Shown here: positions 36,676-48,783 of the stretch, one piece after another | Numbering within the stretch: position 1 is the stretch's first letter | How the letters are laid out: each line of letters begins with the position of its first letter | DNA from: Epichloe hybrida | Lineage: Eukaryota > Ascomycota > Sordariomycetes > Hypocreales > Clavicipitaceae | DNA length: 64,000 bases | Direction: 5' to 3' | Assembly: GCA_019022495.1 (NCBI GenBank) | Contig: JAFEKR010000004.1 | Location: 1,922,001 to 1,986,000, forward strand | Program-made: the position numbers and the translations under genes | The notes under the pieces: generated by a model | Seen by the model: the letters and a program-made list of their open reading frames with translations, nothing else | Databases searched by the model: none | What the model was told of the DNA's origin: nothing

Positions 36676-39157
36676 GAAGCATACCCTTATGATATGTTCT
36701 ATACTATGGGGTTGCTTATATCCCTTATTATCTGGAATGACCTAATTAATTTACTTACTAGAGGGACTAAGGTGTTTCCTAAGTTACCTAGGAAACTAGA
36801 TGGGAAGGTAATCCTAGATGTGAACCTAGTTAGAGTTAAAGAGTTTTGTGTTTATTTTTAATACTAGTTGAGGTTATGCTGTGACCTTTGACTTTTAAGG
36901 TTTTTATACCTGTTTTAGAATATATTACTAATAATAGTAAGGGCTTATGAGGTAGTGGGAAATGCTATAAAGATAAAAAATATCCTTAAGGATAACGAAG
37001 TTTAATAGGAGCTAAGACTAGTGACCTTAAGAATAAAAAGCTTACCCCCTATATTCTGATTACCTTTGATCTCTTTATGCTTATAGGATAATATCTATGG
37101 AGTGCTATATAGAATACTTAATTCTAGTAGGCTAGTGTGGGAGTAACTATTTATAATAGTATAGGGCCTTTAGGCCTTAGGCTTCTTTTGTTTACTTAGA
37201 TTACTAACCTCCCTAGTAAAACTAATAGCTTAGTATATATTAATCCTAAGGAGTTTTCTGTAGTAATGCTATTTAACTAAAGCTATAATCTAAGAACTTA
37301 AAAATAACCTTTTATTTAGTTCTTACTATATAAGTATAGTTTAAATGGGGTTAAAGGATAGGAATGCTCTGTGTTAACTATGGAGAGTAAATTAGCCTAT
37401 TGTAATGGAGATGCTAGGCACACTTAATATAGCTGGAAAAATCGTGACTATGACCAAGGATAATAGAGAATTAGGTGATGCCCCCTTAGATCCCCTAACT
37501 AGGAAACTAGCTAATAGAAATAATAGGGAGATAGACTGTGCTTAGGGAGATAGGAAAACCCCTAGTAATAATAAGGTAAATAATACTAATAACCCTAAGG
37601 GAGGGAACTATGGAGCTAGTAATAAAGATGGAAATTATAAGAATAGGAAAGATAATAATAGCAGAGAAAATAATAGTTATGGAAGAGGTAAAGAGGGTGA
37701 TGGTAATGAAGATCTAGATGCTAATAATAATAATAATACCTTAGGGAAAAAGCAAAAAAGAACTATAATAGATATTAGGTCTCTAAGGCCGTAACCCTTA
37801 CTAACAAATCCACAACTGCTACTAGAGTCTGGCAGGGGACTAGGAATATCCTTTAAGAGTAGACTATTAACTATTATAACTATATCTGTCTAGGTTATAA
37901 GATTACTTACTAGCGAGTATCCTTGTGGCCTTAGAAATATGTTTATGTTTAGTGATATTTATAACATTAGATTAAACCCTGTTATGCTAAACCTAGCCTT
38001 CTCTCTAGTGTGTTACATATTTCGAGGCAATTATGATAGGGCTGAAATGACTAAGACCCCTCTTGGTGAAATGCTAGGACTGGCTGTATGATGACTGCTA
38101 ATCTAGGACCTGTGAGACTTAGCAAAACTAGCTATAGATTATGGAATTACTATAACTTCTAACTTGTTTATATTTAATAAGCGTAAGCTTATACTAAAGG
38201 GCGTACCTAAGTTATCTAAAGTCTGGAATATGAGCCCTGAGGGATATAATAATATGGTGGCTATGTTTAAGCTTAAAGCTAAGGGCTAGGCTATTCCTTA
38301 GGAGCTTACTCCTCCTGTCCTGCTGCCTAGAATTAAGGTGTTAGAGGACTAATTTAGACTTCTTCTAGAGAAACCCTTTCTAGGTTGCATAATAATGCTA
38401 CTAAACCTATAGTTCTTATAAATGAAAGGCTTAAAGGCCTAGCTTCTTAAGAATTAGTAGAGATATAATAAGGGTAAGGTGCTAGCTATTAAAGTGCTTA
38501 TAGGAATTTTATTTATATATTACCTATTGTGCGTTATATTAGTAAAGCTGAAAGGGTTAATTAATATATATGAAAATAGTATTAATAATGTTAAGACTAG
38601 GGGACTAAACCCTGCTAAGTTAAAAGAACTTAGTAACACTCTTACTTATGCTCTAGATAAAAAGAAGGAAGAAACCTTAATCTTTAAAGGATATTTTAGA
38701 TCCTAGATACTTAAGTAAAGTGGGCAGATAGCTAATGGTTACTTAACTCTTTAGGCTAATATTTTAGGAAGCTACTAGTCTAAGGATTCTAACTATACTG
38801 AAAGAATTGCTAGACTTATATTTAATATTAGTAGAGGGCTCCTTTCCTTATGATATCTAGGGCGGATTAAGGTATTAAAATAATTATGAGATAATTTAAG
38901 AGGTTTAGATAAGGCACTAAGGTGTAATTATTTATCTATAGAAGTTATAAGGGTTTATAGGGACTTAATTATAGGGTTTTCTAGGGAGTGTGATAGCTTA
39001 ATAACCCTAGAGGAGATTAAGGTGATGATGGAAGGTCCTGTTGTGGTTAAGGACTAAAGGGTTAATTGATTACTTTAAGGAATGATTGCTTTGTTATATT
39101 TTCCTTTTTTTTCTTTTCTTTTTATATAGTTAGGGTAACTATCTTATGCTAGTGGAT
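36676..39157 (+). pseudogene. Unidentified long coding relic, C-terminal part
   Basis: The frame entering at GAA GCA (36676) stays in the same phase to at least 39,057, about 790 codons, interrupted only by stops of RIP type. With the part before Copia-B it amounts to more than 1,100 codons. Features: YPYDMFYTMG, TRGTKVFPKLPRKLDGK, then an Asn/Gly/Lys-rich linker (about 37,540-37,750), then an alpha-helical-looking C-terminal part (GNYDRAEMTKTPLGEML, NNVKTRGLNPAKLKELS). A 76-codon stretch remains open at 38479-38706. I find no RT, integrase, transposase or helicase motif. It could be the structural or replicative protein of a large element. Confidence 0.6.
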
Positions 39158-39313
39158 GAGTAGGAGGGGGGGAAGGTGCGAGGCACTAACCTACCCTCTG
39201 GCTTAAAAGCTATATAGAAAATTTTTTTTGGAAGGGCGTTGCCCTTTAATTATTATCAGAGATGAGCTATGAATTAATAAAAAGTTTGTTTTGATCGAAT
39301 CCGTCCTTTTTGG
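39158..39313 (+). repeat. Right copy of the island-flanking direct repeat (156 bp)
   Basis: Aligned end to end with 10769-10925; the differences are mostly C-to-T and G-to-A (RIP). It marks the switch back to normal GC composition. Confidence 0.85.
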
Positions 39314-39613
39314 CAGGAGGAAATTTGGCAGGCGCCGGCCTCGCCCGCCCGCTTGACGTCTCGCGGCTAGCCCCACCAGCGATCCCACCAGCGATCTCAC
39401 CCGAACTTCCCCAGACTTTCGTTCCCCGGCCAAGGCTACCTTCACGCAGCAACGCTGGCACTGTGACGACTTGATGCTGCTGGCTGCCGGCTGCCGTTGT
39501 TATCAATAGCTCCTGCACCCTCGAACCTCTCGCCAACATCACACCTTGCAGAGCCAATCATTTTGTATCCCCGTACGACGCATACAAGGCCGTTCTGGTA
39601 CCCTCACCGCTCC

Positions 39614-41570
39614 ATGTCGTCGTCACCTTACTCTGATACGACGCCCGGCTCCGGCTCCGGCTCGGCGGTTCAATATGCCTACATGTTCGAGAAAGACAAA
39701 GGTCCTACTAAACAGTTCGACGCGCTCCTCAGGGCTATCGCCCGACATGTGGTAAGAATTGCCCGCTTTTGCAGCACACGCAGTGTGTCCAGTCTAACTG
39801 CGAGGGTCCATCTTTGGTCGCACAAACGTTGGCCATGAAACCTAACCCTTTGACTCCTGTAGATGCTGGAAATCGGAGACAAGTCCGACACACATCTGAC
39901 ACCAAACAAACTGGCTGCTTTTTACGAAGCAGTTGGTGGCAACTATGATTGTGTGTAATTCGTGAACTGGCCGGAGCAGAACACTCTCAGATACTCAAGC
40001 GGTGCTAACTAAACCTGTCACCGTTGCAGCTCTGTTCGTAGACATGCCACATTCCTCCATTTCGTATATCTGGCAAGTTACCGGATGTCAGCATTCGCTT
40101 CAACCGACGGGCAACGACTTTGAGGCGCCATCAATCCCGGCTCTCACCTTTCGTGGCTTCTCGAGATGGGAGTCGCTCGAGGTTTTGCTCGGACCAGAGG
40201 AGCATGTACCATTCTTGCAGTATGCCGTCAAGAACTGGAACTTGAAACACCCGGAAACTGGTGAAGACTTTCCCGCCGATCTTCCTGTCCTTTGTTTCCC
40301 CTCGCAAGCCGATAAGGAGGTTGATCGTTGGCACAAGACCTGTGCAACCAAGTTATGGACGGCAGCAGCATCCTCCTCCCACGATGAAGGGACAGGGCCA
40401 AAACCATCTCCGTCGAATGAGCAACCTGAGTCGAGATTTACGTACGTCCATTTTCGAGAGCCCTTCTCACCCACGTCTTCGCCAAACCCAAGGCATGCCG
40501 GGGCCGAATACTTTGGAGCGTCGAGATATTCTCACATTCCCCGACGATACGCCGGCCAACGCAAAGCTGAGCGATCCCCTGATCGTCATCGCCGGGATAT
40601 GTCCGCGGACGATCGAGGGAGACGAAAAAGCTTTTCTGATTATGCGAACCCCCCCCCGGATGCGGACCACACGCCGCCGCGGGGATATTCTCCGACCTAC
40701 CTGAGCCCCAACGTGAAGAGAACAAGCCAAGCTCGCCGACACAGCCACCCCAGACAACAATCATCACCATCATCTGAAGAAGAGCCTGTACAGGACCACC
40801 GCGAGAAGCGTCGCCGACATCCCAACTCGCCGCCTCCACCGTCCATACGAAGAGTTGTTCGCAATTCAGGCAATTCGCAAGCGCAAGGTCCGTCGAATGG
40901 CTCGAGCAGTATACGGGCCCCTCGTGTAGACGCCCGAGTAGACGATACCAAGAGGCGCAACGGGCCCAGTCCATTGGGCTCCCTTCGTGATAAGTTGTCA
41001 GAAACTGTCAGCAGCATCTTACCGAATGGCTTGACATCTGAGCGTCCTCGGCCGGGTTCAAGACAGAACTCTGGCACTGGGGCTGTCCGATCACGAAGAA
41101 GCCGTGAACAAGTTCGCCCGTCACGCCTCAATCGGAGTTATTCGGATATCGAGACGGAAGGCTCTGAGGACCCCGTAACCTCGGAAGGTGACGCACGGAG
41201 AAGGCGACGGCTCCGGGAAGAGCGCGAGAAAGACAAGGAAAGGGAGAGAGAACGAGAGAGGGAGCGTTACCACAGGAGTAGAGCCCGGGATGATTGGGAC
41301 GACGAAAGAGAGCGCGAAATGAAACGAGAAAAAGCCTATCTGAGGCGGCCAGATACGCAAAGGAGAACTAGCAGTCATGCCGACATCGACAGACAGCGAA
41401 ACCCACCTAAATGGGATCCTGAATGGGATCCTCGCGACCGAGACCGAGAACGATTGAGAGATGAAAGGAGGAAATGGGGAAGACGACCTTCACCAGATAA
41501 CGATCTGACGAGCCCTGCTGCTGCTGCCATGGCAAGCCGGCAGATGCATCCCGAAGCGGCTTATAGCTAA
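39614..41570 (+). CDS. DUF7514-like protein with RE/RD-rich C-terminus
   Basis: 588 residues from exons 39614-39751, 39863-39950 and 40030-41570. The N-terminal domain is the fungal DUF7514 type as I recall it: FEKDKGPTKQFDALLRAIARHV, TPNKLAAFYEAVGGNYD, FVDMPHSSISYIWQ, GCQHSLQPTGNDFEAPSIPAL, FRGFSRWESLEVLLGPEEHV. Its function is unknown to me. The C-terminal 400 residues are disordered-looking, with Arg/Ser/Pro-rich segments and a strongly charged RERERERERER stretch near 41,230-41,270. Intron 1 is 111 nt (GTAAGA, TGTAG). Intron 2 is 79 nt with an unusual GTGTGT donor; only that donor keeps the frame. It starts 300 bp after the island, so the island forms its upstream region. Confidence 0.85.
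39752..39862 (+). other. Intron 1 of the DUF7514-like gene
   Basis: GTAAGA donor, CTGTAG acceptor; joins RHV to MLEIGDKS in phase. Confidence 0.85.
39951..40029 (+). other. Intron 2 of the DUF7514-like gene
   Basis: GTGTGT donor (non-consensus), GCTAACT branch near 40003-40009, TTGCAG acceptor; restores NYD-S-LFVDMPH. Confidence 0.8.
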
Positions 41571-42624
41571 CCGCAGCCCAGTCGAGACCAACGAGGCAGC
41601 CACACGAGATTCCGGCTTGTCAAGTCACCGCTCGAACGACGTCATGATGTGATTGTTTCCGAAGAATAAAGGATTGACTCATGCTAGCGACAAGAATACT
41701 TGAGATGTTTATGAACGATGCTTACGACCATGTGTGCTTTGTAGTTGGGGTGTAGAAAAGGAAGGAGCCAAGGGCCCTTGATCCGCCAACCTCGCTCTGC
41801 TATACACAATAGACCTTGTTATGAAGCAATAATGGTATCCTTTTTATGAGTTTAAACGTGCGATGGAATTGCCGAGTGCTGGAGATGACGAGTTCAAGAC
41901 TCTTGTACGGACTATTCATGGTCTCATTTGCACGATGGTGGGGGAAGAGAATGCTGACATGATCAAGACCGTTAAAGGACTTTTGGCCCCCCCTTGTTTA
42001 AAAAAAAAAAAAAAGAAAGATAAATGCTTCTTCCAGCATTGTTATCCGTCTATCCGCGAGTCTTGTCAGCCAATCCCTTGGTTGGATGAAACCGGACTGG
42101 ACCCGCCTGCGCCTGACCCAGCCATTGAATTACAAGCAATCCCCCCCCCCGTTTTGAGACGAGCCTCATCAGCCTCACCAACCTCACCAGCCTCACCGGC
42201 CGCCGACGCGACACTCACTTCCAACTGCATCTACTCCGTACATGTTGGAATGCTCCAACGCTTCTTGTGGGTATCCCCCTCGACACATCGCCTGCTTCCT
42301 CCGCGCAGACGACTCGCTGCATTTCGTGCCCGCTCGCCCACGTCAACGACTGCCACGCAGACGTCGGCAGACATCAGCTAGGCAGACATCGGCAGACATC
42401 GAAAGCTCGGACACACATGCCCAACGGTTGGCCCTCTTCACTTCGCCCTTCGCCCTTCGCCTTGGCCCCCTTTTTCGCCAACTGCCTCTGGCCACGTCGT
42501 CAACGCATAATCGACTTGGGTCGACACCAGAACGATTCGACGACTTTTCTTTGAGCCTCTCGCATATCAGGAATTACCTTGCCCAGCAAAGAAAAGTAAC
42601 GCATCGATCGATCGTCAAAACAAA
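41571..42624. other. Intergenic region
   Basis: About 1 kb. It has a run of 14 A at 42000-42013 and a C-run at 42142-42150. Open frames here carry no domain. Repeated CACCAGCCTCACC-like and GCAGACATCGG-like short motifs occur at 42165-42200 and 42355-42400; otherwise nothing seen. Confidence 0.55.
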
Positions 42625-43602
42625 ATGAAGGGTCGCCTTGTGGAAGATGTCGTCTACGACCAGCTCTACGCCAAGCCCAAGGCAAATGATCCGCATAATT
42701 TCCAGACGTTTCTCCAGCGCAATCTCATCCCCGAGGTACGCCAGGAGACACACGCATTTTACGGTCATCTCGATACCCAGGAGGCCAAGTACCCCGGTCT
42801 TGACTACTCCCACCAAACGCACCGGATTCGCCTCTCCAGATGGCCATGGCATCGACGTCTCTTCCGTGCCTTTGACGCTCTTCACCTGACCAAGGCCGAA
42901 ATCTGCAGCCTGACCAAATGGGAGGGCACGAAATGGGCCAAGGAAAAATTCGAAAAAGAGCAAGGGGTCACCATCAAGGACACGACGGCAGACGAGGTGT
43001 CCGACTGGGTCCCGCCAACCGAAACCGAGCCTCACGTCCCTCGGACACCGCGTATCAGCCTACAGACAGAACAAGAGCGAGAGCAATCTCTGATTCGCAG
43101 TCTGCGGAATCTAGGAGAACGCCTTGTGAGGGATGATGATGGAGACTCCAACCAAGCAGAGAGTGACGACGAATTCGAAAGCGTCGGTGTTGACTTGAAC
43201 GAGCGTCTTCGTGATCGGGCTACCCTCCGTGAGGCTGGAGATGCATCAGTGGTACTTGACGAAGAATGGGAGCAATGGTTGAAGAACGCCATCGACTCTG
43301 GAGAATTGACTCTTCTTACCGAACAAATGACTGAGCAGATGTTTCGCCGCGCATCCAGCACAACCTTGATCCCAGCCGCGCTCATCCCTCCGGGCATGCT
43401 CAGCGCAGCCAGATCTGGTCAATGGTCAGAAATCCCCGAGGTTCTGCACCCGATGCTCCTTCGAACGCTGGAAGCCGAGAACCCAAATACCCGCAACGAA
43501 CCACGAAGAACGCTCACTGGCCCCGGTCCAACCACGACATCGGCTTTGCCACGGGTGGCACGTCCTACAATCCGCCTCCCGAGCGCACAAAATGCATTTT
43601 GA
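42625..43602 (+). CDS. Uncharacterised conserved fungal protein (325 aa)
   Basis: Intronless. I do not recognise a named family. The N-terminal half looks globular: QTFLQRNLIPEVRQ near residue 30, then SRWPWHRRLFRAFDALHLTKAEIC and WEGTKWAKEKFEKEQGV around residues 70-115, which could be a helix-turn-helix-like unit. The middle is acidic (DDDGDSNQAESDDEFESVGVD). A second helical block is EEWEQWLKNAIDSGELTLL. The C-terminus is Pro/Thr-rich. The start at 42625 (AAAACAAAATGAAG) has a good fungal context, and no earlier in-frame Met fits. A transcription-related role is only a guess. Confidence 0.75.
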   Translation: MKGRLVEDVVYDQLYAKPKANDPHNFQTFLQRNLIPEVRQETHAFYGHLDTQEAKYPGLDYSHQTHRIRLSRWPWHRRLFRAFDALHLTKAEICSLTKWEGTKWAKEKFEKEQGVTIKDTTADEVSDWVPPTETEPHVPRTPRISLQTEQEREQSLIRSLRNLGERLVRDDDGDSNQAESDDEFESVGVDLNERLRDRATLREAGDASVVLDEEWEQWLKNAIDSGELTLLTEQMTEQMFRRASSTTLIPAALIPPGMLSAARSGQWSEIPEVLHPMLLRTLEAENPNTRNEPRRTLTGPGPTTTSALPRVARPTIRLPSAQNAF

Positions 43603-44486
43603 AAATAAACCCAAGGCGCTCGCATGAAAAAGGAAAATAAAAAAAACTTGGCCCCAGCAAGACACAGGTGGACAAAAATGGAGGAGGGGAGAGGGGCATA
43701 TACACATTATGATTCTCACGATTTTCTGGAATTCGGCGAGCCGGATTCTTCTTTGCGATATCCGAGATATGGCATTACTTTCTATACGTTTGATCGCTGA
43801 CAGATTTGCTCTTCACGCCTGCCAGGTCTTGACGATATGCAGGTGTTAATACTAGAAAACGCACTCTTTTCTCTTTTTTCTCGTTTGTCTTGTCTGCACA
43901 ACCGACCGCATTTATTTTATTTTATATGAGAACAAGCAGAGCTGCACTGGTCTGTGGAGCGAAGCCCCCTCTGATTGCTTGCTCGACAATGGGGGGGTTT
44001 TTGAACCGAAACACGCGTCGAGACTTGTGGCATTTTTCCTCTGCATGTATCATACTAGGGATAAGAATACAAAGAATGATGGTGGTTTGCACGTTTGAGC
44101 TTTTCAATCAGTGATGACTGGATGGACCATGCATGCCTGATATTTGGCGTGGCCGGCACGCTGCGCAACGTTGGGAAAGAAGGATGGAATCCAATATTGA
44201 ATCGGATACGTGTTTCCGATTCGTGACTAGTAATTCAAGGGGGCCTACATGACACGATTCCGATTCCTTGAGAATAATCTCCCCGCACAACTCCCACGAG
44301 AACGCCACGCTAGGAACAAGAGAAAACTCTTCACATGGTGGCAGAGTATGAATGACAAGAAAAGGAATGAAATAAAAGTAGGTTGGACAAGGCTCACCAT
44401 GGGCATTACTCAGACGATAGCTTGCGAGCATGTCCTCTCCACGAGGAAACGAGACGGATCTTGCGCGTCGAAGTCGGAGGCAAACA
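43603..44486. other. Convergent intergenic region
   Basis: 3' ends of the 325-aa gene (+) and the MIC12-like gene (-). No supported gene; a minus-strand open frame to 44755 overlaps MIC12 and has no domain. Confidence 0.55.
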
Positions 44487-45419
<933 letters not shown>

Positions 45420-46202
45420 ATGGCTGGTGGTCTCGTCAAATACCGGCATCTCAGCCGCGACTCATCCGCCAGAAAAGCCCTCCTGCGCGGCCTCGTCACC
45501 CAGCTGGTCCAGTACGAGCACATCCAGACGACACATGCGAAAGCAAAGGAGGCCCAGCGACTGGCAGAGAAGCTGATTACGCTGGCCAAGAAGAATAATG
45601 AGCCGTGCAGAAGATCGGCTCAGGGAATTCTTTACGTATGTCACCGATCTCACAAGACGGATCGGCCATGTCCCGCAATGAAGTCTGATGGTCAGCGGGG
45701 AGGGATTCAAAAGCCAACTAATTATTACCTGTCGCAGACACCGCATATCCTCCTGCCTAAACTATTTGGCGAGCTACGAAACAGATATCTCACCCGAGAA
45801 GGCGGCTACACACGCGTCACCCGCACAGAACCCAAAAACACGTACGACCAGGCAGAGAGCTCCATCCTCGAATTCGTCGACGGCCCCAAAGATTCGCGGT
45901 TCATGATGACCGCAAAGACTATTGCGAGAGACCGTCTTCTGGGCCGGGAACCTACGGCGTTGACAATGCAAAACGCGAAGAAGGTGACGCAGTTTAGAGG
46001 ACAGAAGGATCTGGACGACATGGTGGAGAGATTTGTGGCACTGCAGGCGGGAGAATCACCAGTGACGGCGGATTATACGGCGGATGAAGGGCATAGTAAA
46101 GAGGCGGCTGAGATGGCTGATCGGGAGAGCGCCAAGGTGAAGGGGCTGATGGGTGATGGTGCGCCCGAGTCGGCGAAGAAGGTGATTGACCTGAAGAGGT
46201 AG
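45420..46202 (+). CDS. Mitochondrial ribosomal protein bL17m (yeast Mrpl8)
   Basis: Large subunit protein of the mitoribosome. Exons 45420-45635 and 45738-46202, 226 residues. The L17 core is clear: KYRHLSRDSSARKALLRGLVTQLVQYEHIQTTHAKAKEAQRLAEKLITLAKK, then LFGELRNRYLTREGGYTRVTR. The intron 45636-45737 (GTATGT, CAACTAAT, CGCAG) is 102 nt, in frame and free of stops, so an unspliced message would read through with 34 extra residues; homology supports splicing. The fungal C-terminal extension (MTAKTIARDRLLGREPTALT...) is present. The start is the MAGGLVKYRHL Met right after an A-rich leader. Confidence 0.95.
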   Translation: MAGGLVKYRHLSRDSSARKALLRGLVTQLVQYEHIQTTHAKAKEAQRLAEKLITLAKKNNEPCRRSAQGILYVCHRSHKTDRPCPAMKSDGQRGGIQKPTNYYLSQTPHILLPKLFGELRNRYLTREGGYTRVTRTEPKNTYDQAESSILEFVDGPKDSRFMMTAKTIARDRLLGREPTALTMQNAKKVTQFRGQKDLDDMVERFVALQAGESPVTADYTADEGHSKEAAEMADRESAKVKGLMGDGAPESAKKVIDLKR

Positions 46203-46471
46203 GCTGGCGAGCTAGACGGGTGACTGGACTATGGAAGTGAAGAGGATGGCTTAGAGCAAGCGAGACGGGTCGCGCTGCCGTGTACAAAAGAATTAGAAAA
46301 TATACGTTGTAACTATATATCAAGATCATGACAATGAACAGCACGTCTGAATGGCCGTCTCATTTCTTTACCGCGGACTGATCAAAGCTAAGATGGAATT
46401 TCATATGATGGAAGATGCTGCCCAATACTATGCAATGTAGTTTTTTCCCCTCACAATGCCAAGATATGCAA

Positions 46472-48783
46472 TCATACAAATTCGAATGTATCACCACGTT
46501 CTTGAAGCATCTTGGCCACCCTCTTCGACCCAACGATTCTTTCCAACTTCATCACATCGTATTTGGAAAACATAACCCTGGCAGTTCCCTGGCCCGGCTC
46601 AATTTTGAGATCCTGCTCGCTCTTGCCCAAGAACTCACCCGCAATCTCCCGATAAAACATGTGATTATCCGGCAGTCCGTAGAAAATCACACGTTGCACC
46701 CCGCGGAATTGGTACCGTCGGAAATGGTGCGCTCGTTCCGTATACAAGAGCACCCGATGACGACCAGATAAGAAATGCGAGCGGGCCCGCGATGCATCCG
46801 GCACATCAGTGTATTCCGAGATGGCGCCAAAGGTGACATTGCTCATGGTCGCCGAGTTGGCAAAGTAGTTTCGGACACGCACAAAATCCAGGTAGAATGG
46901 GATGAAGAGCAGCGTTCCTGACGCGTCTTTGGCCCTCTTGACGAGGGTGGGCACGATGGCCGAAACAAAGTATTCGAACCTGGCGTCGGGGTCCTTCTGA
47001 ACCGAAGGGGACTGAAACCGGGAAAACGTCTGCTTGGCCTTGATGCCCAGCTGCTGGATCACGCCTTGGTACTCGGGCTGCAGGCGAACCTTGCCAGCCC
47101 AGTTATGGCAGTACAGTCGTTGCAGTTCCGCCAACTCGGGGGTGTTGAACGCCGACAAGACGATGGTCTGTCTAAAGTACTTGGCCCAGTCCTCGAGGTA
47201 CCACGTTCGAAGACGACTGAAGTCGCAACCGTGGGCATCCTTGGGCTGCAAGTTGAGATGCTCAAATATGTACTCAACGTGTTCCCAGTTCTGCATGAGC
47301 AACGCATCGGCCTGGTCGACTATGACCATCTCGATGGAGCTCAGGAAGTCATAGTCGGGCTTCTTCTTTTCCTCCTCGGAGCCAATGGCCATGCGGAGAC
47401 CGAGGGGACTGGCGAATAGAATGTCCGAGTTGTAAAATTGGGAAAAGTACTTGATGGTCTTGCGGGTGAACTTGACGCCAATGCGGAACATGTCGTCGTC
47501 ATTGCCTTCGAATAGATCTTTGAAATCTTCTGGTCTGTCTTCACCAAAATTGTTCGCCTTTTCAATGTACGACTCGTCGAATCTCTTGCGATTTTCTTGT
47601 TGAGCGGGATCGCACAGGTCCCTGATGATGTTGACCATTTTGGCGCATGAGTTTCTTGTCGGTAAAAGGAAAAGGACCTTGGGACGAGTGAAACCCTGGT
47701 CGCGTAGCTCTAACTCTGTGTCTTCTCCATCTCTGGCTAGCTTGTAGTTGTTTTTGATGACACGGTCTCGTGTTCTAGAAATTGTCAGCGAATTGGTTGC
47801 GAAGTGCGTCATGTTGGCGAAAGAAGATGAACCACTTACTTGAAGACGTGGTTGAGCGCGTGCAGACAAGCCGCTTGTCGTAGCTTGCCTGCATTCTTCA
47901 CCGTCCTGTCGCAGTGGAAAATATCCCTGTATCCAAAGAGAAACGGAATAATTGCCCTTTCGGTAGCATCCAGCGTGTTCATCTTCTTGGCTGCCATCTC
48001 CTGTAGTTTCTGCTTCAATTTCAGCCCCTCCAGCCCACAGGGTTGTGTTACTCCCGCTTTACCACTGCTGCTGCTGCTAGAGTCCCCAGAATCAACTGCC
48101 ATCATAGTCGCACGTAATGTCTGAATGAGAGCTCTACTTGTCGTCCAGCTCTCATCCTTGATAGCCCTAACGGCTTTGTTGACTTGTGAGTCGTCCGGAT
48201 GTGCAAAATGTGTGTCAAACGGATCAGATAGGTCCTCGTCATCTTCAGAGTCAGGCTCATCCTCTTGCTCTGCATCTTCCGCTTCATCAGCTTCGTCAAT
48301 GTCCTCTCGCTCCTCGCCGTCACCGCCGTCACCGCCGTCCATTTCTTCGTCTGGTGAATCAGTAGTCGCTTGTTCTGAAGACATATTGTGTTCCAGCTTT
48401 CTCCGCTTAGCTTTGTGAGCACTAGAATCGTTGAACCTTTGTAAGAGCGCCATATACGGGCGCACAGCGGGCTGTCCCTCCTCTTCTCCAGAACCGCTAT
48501 CATCGACATTCTCATCTTGCTCGTCATGAGAGTCACCTTCAGATTCAGATTCGGGCTCTCTATGACAAAGTTAGCCACAGATACTACACTAGGTTCGAAA
48601 CGTTTTTCCGCAGAGAAAAGAATAGACTTACTCATCCTTGTCAGCTAAGCGATCACCGTCAAATCGCCGTGTTGGTCCCCATCGACTTGAGCCTCCTCGT
48701 CCTCTCCCTCTACCTCTACCTCTCCCACCTCGGCCCCTGCCTCCACGGCCACGAAAGTTGCCTCCTCGTCCACGAGGTCCCAT
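46472..48783 (-). CDS. utp25: UTP25-like U3 snoRNP component (DEAD-box-derived fold)
   Basis: Role: nucleolar SSU-processome protein (human DEF/UTP25) required for 18S rRNA maturation. Exons on the minus strand are 48783-48632, 48559-47840 and 47774-46472, 724 residues; introns of 72 nt (GTAAGT/CATAG) and 65 nt (GTAAGT/TCTAG). The N-terminus [20 protein letters not shown] is an RGG domain. An acidic region follows (about residues 50-150). The helicase-like body has [17 protein letters not shown], then [17 protein letters not shown] (DQAD where DEAD-box proteins have DEAD), then [34 protein letters not shown] text and [20 protein letters not shown]. The loss of helicase residues is normal for the family. 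Convergent with bL17m (269 bp), divergent with eIF3f. Confidence 0.95.

Larger units (their letters stand above)
10769..39313. mobile_element. RIP-degraded island of nested transposable elements
   Basis: A 28.5 kb block with an abrupt drop in GC relative to both flanks, very frequent TA dinucleotides and almost no long open frames. Long protein-like frames can be followed only if TAA/TAG are read as former CAA/CAG/TGG and TGA as former CGA or TGG, the C-to-T (G-to-A) pattern of RIP. Components are listed separately. GC-rich patches survive inside the LTRs. It lies between the promoters of MPDU1 (-) and the DUF7514-like gene (+). Confidence 0.93.

Noticed and set aside
41863..42628. Open frames of 130-170 codons upstream of the 325-aa gene
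   Set aside because: They include poly-Lys from an A-run and Pro-rich chance sequence; no conserved motif.
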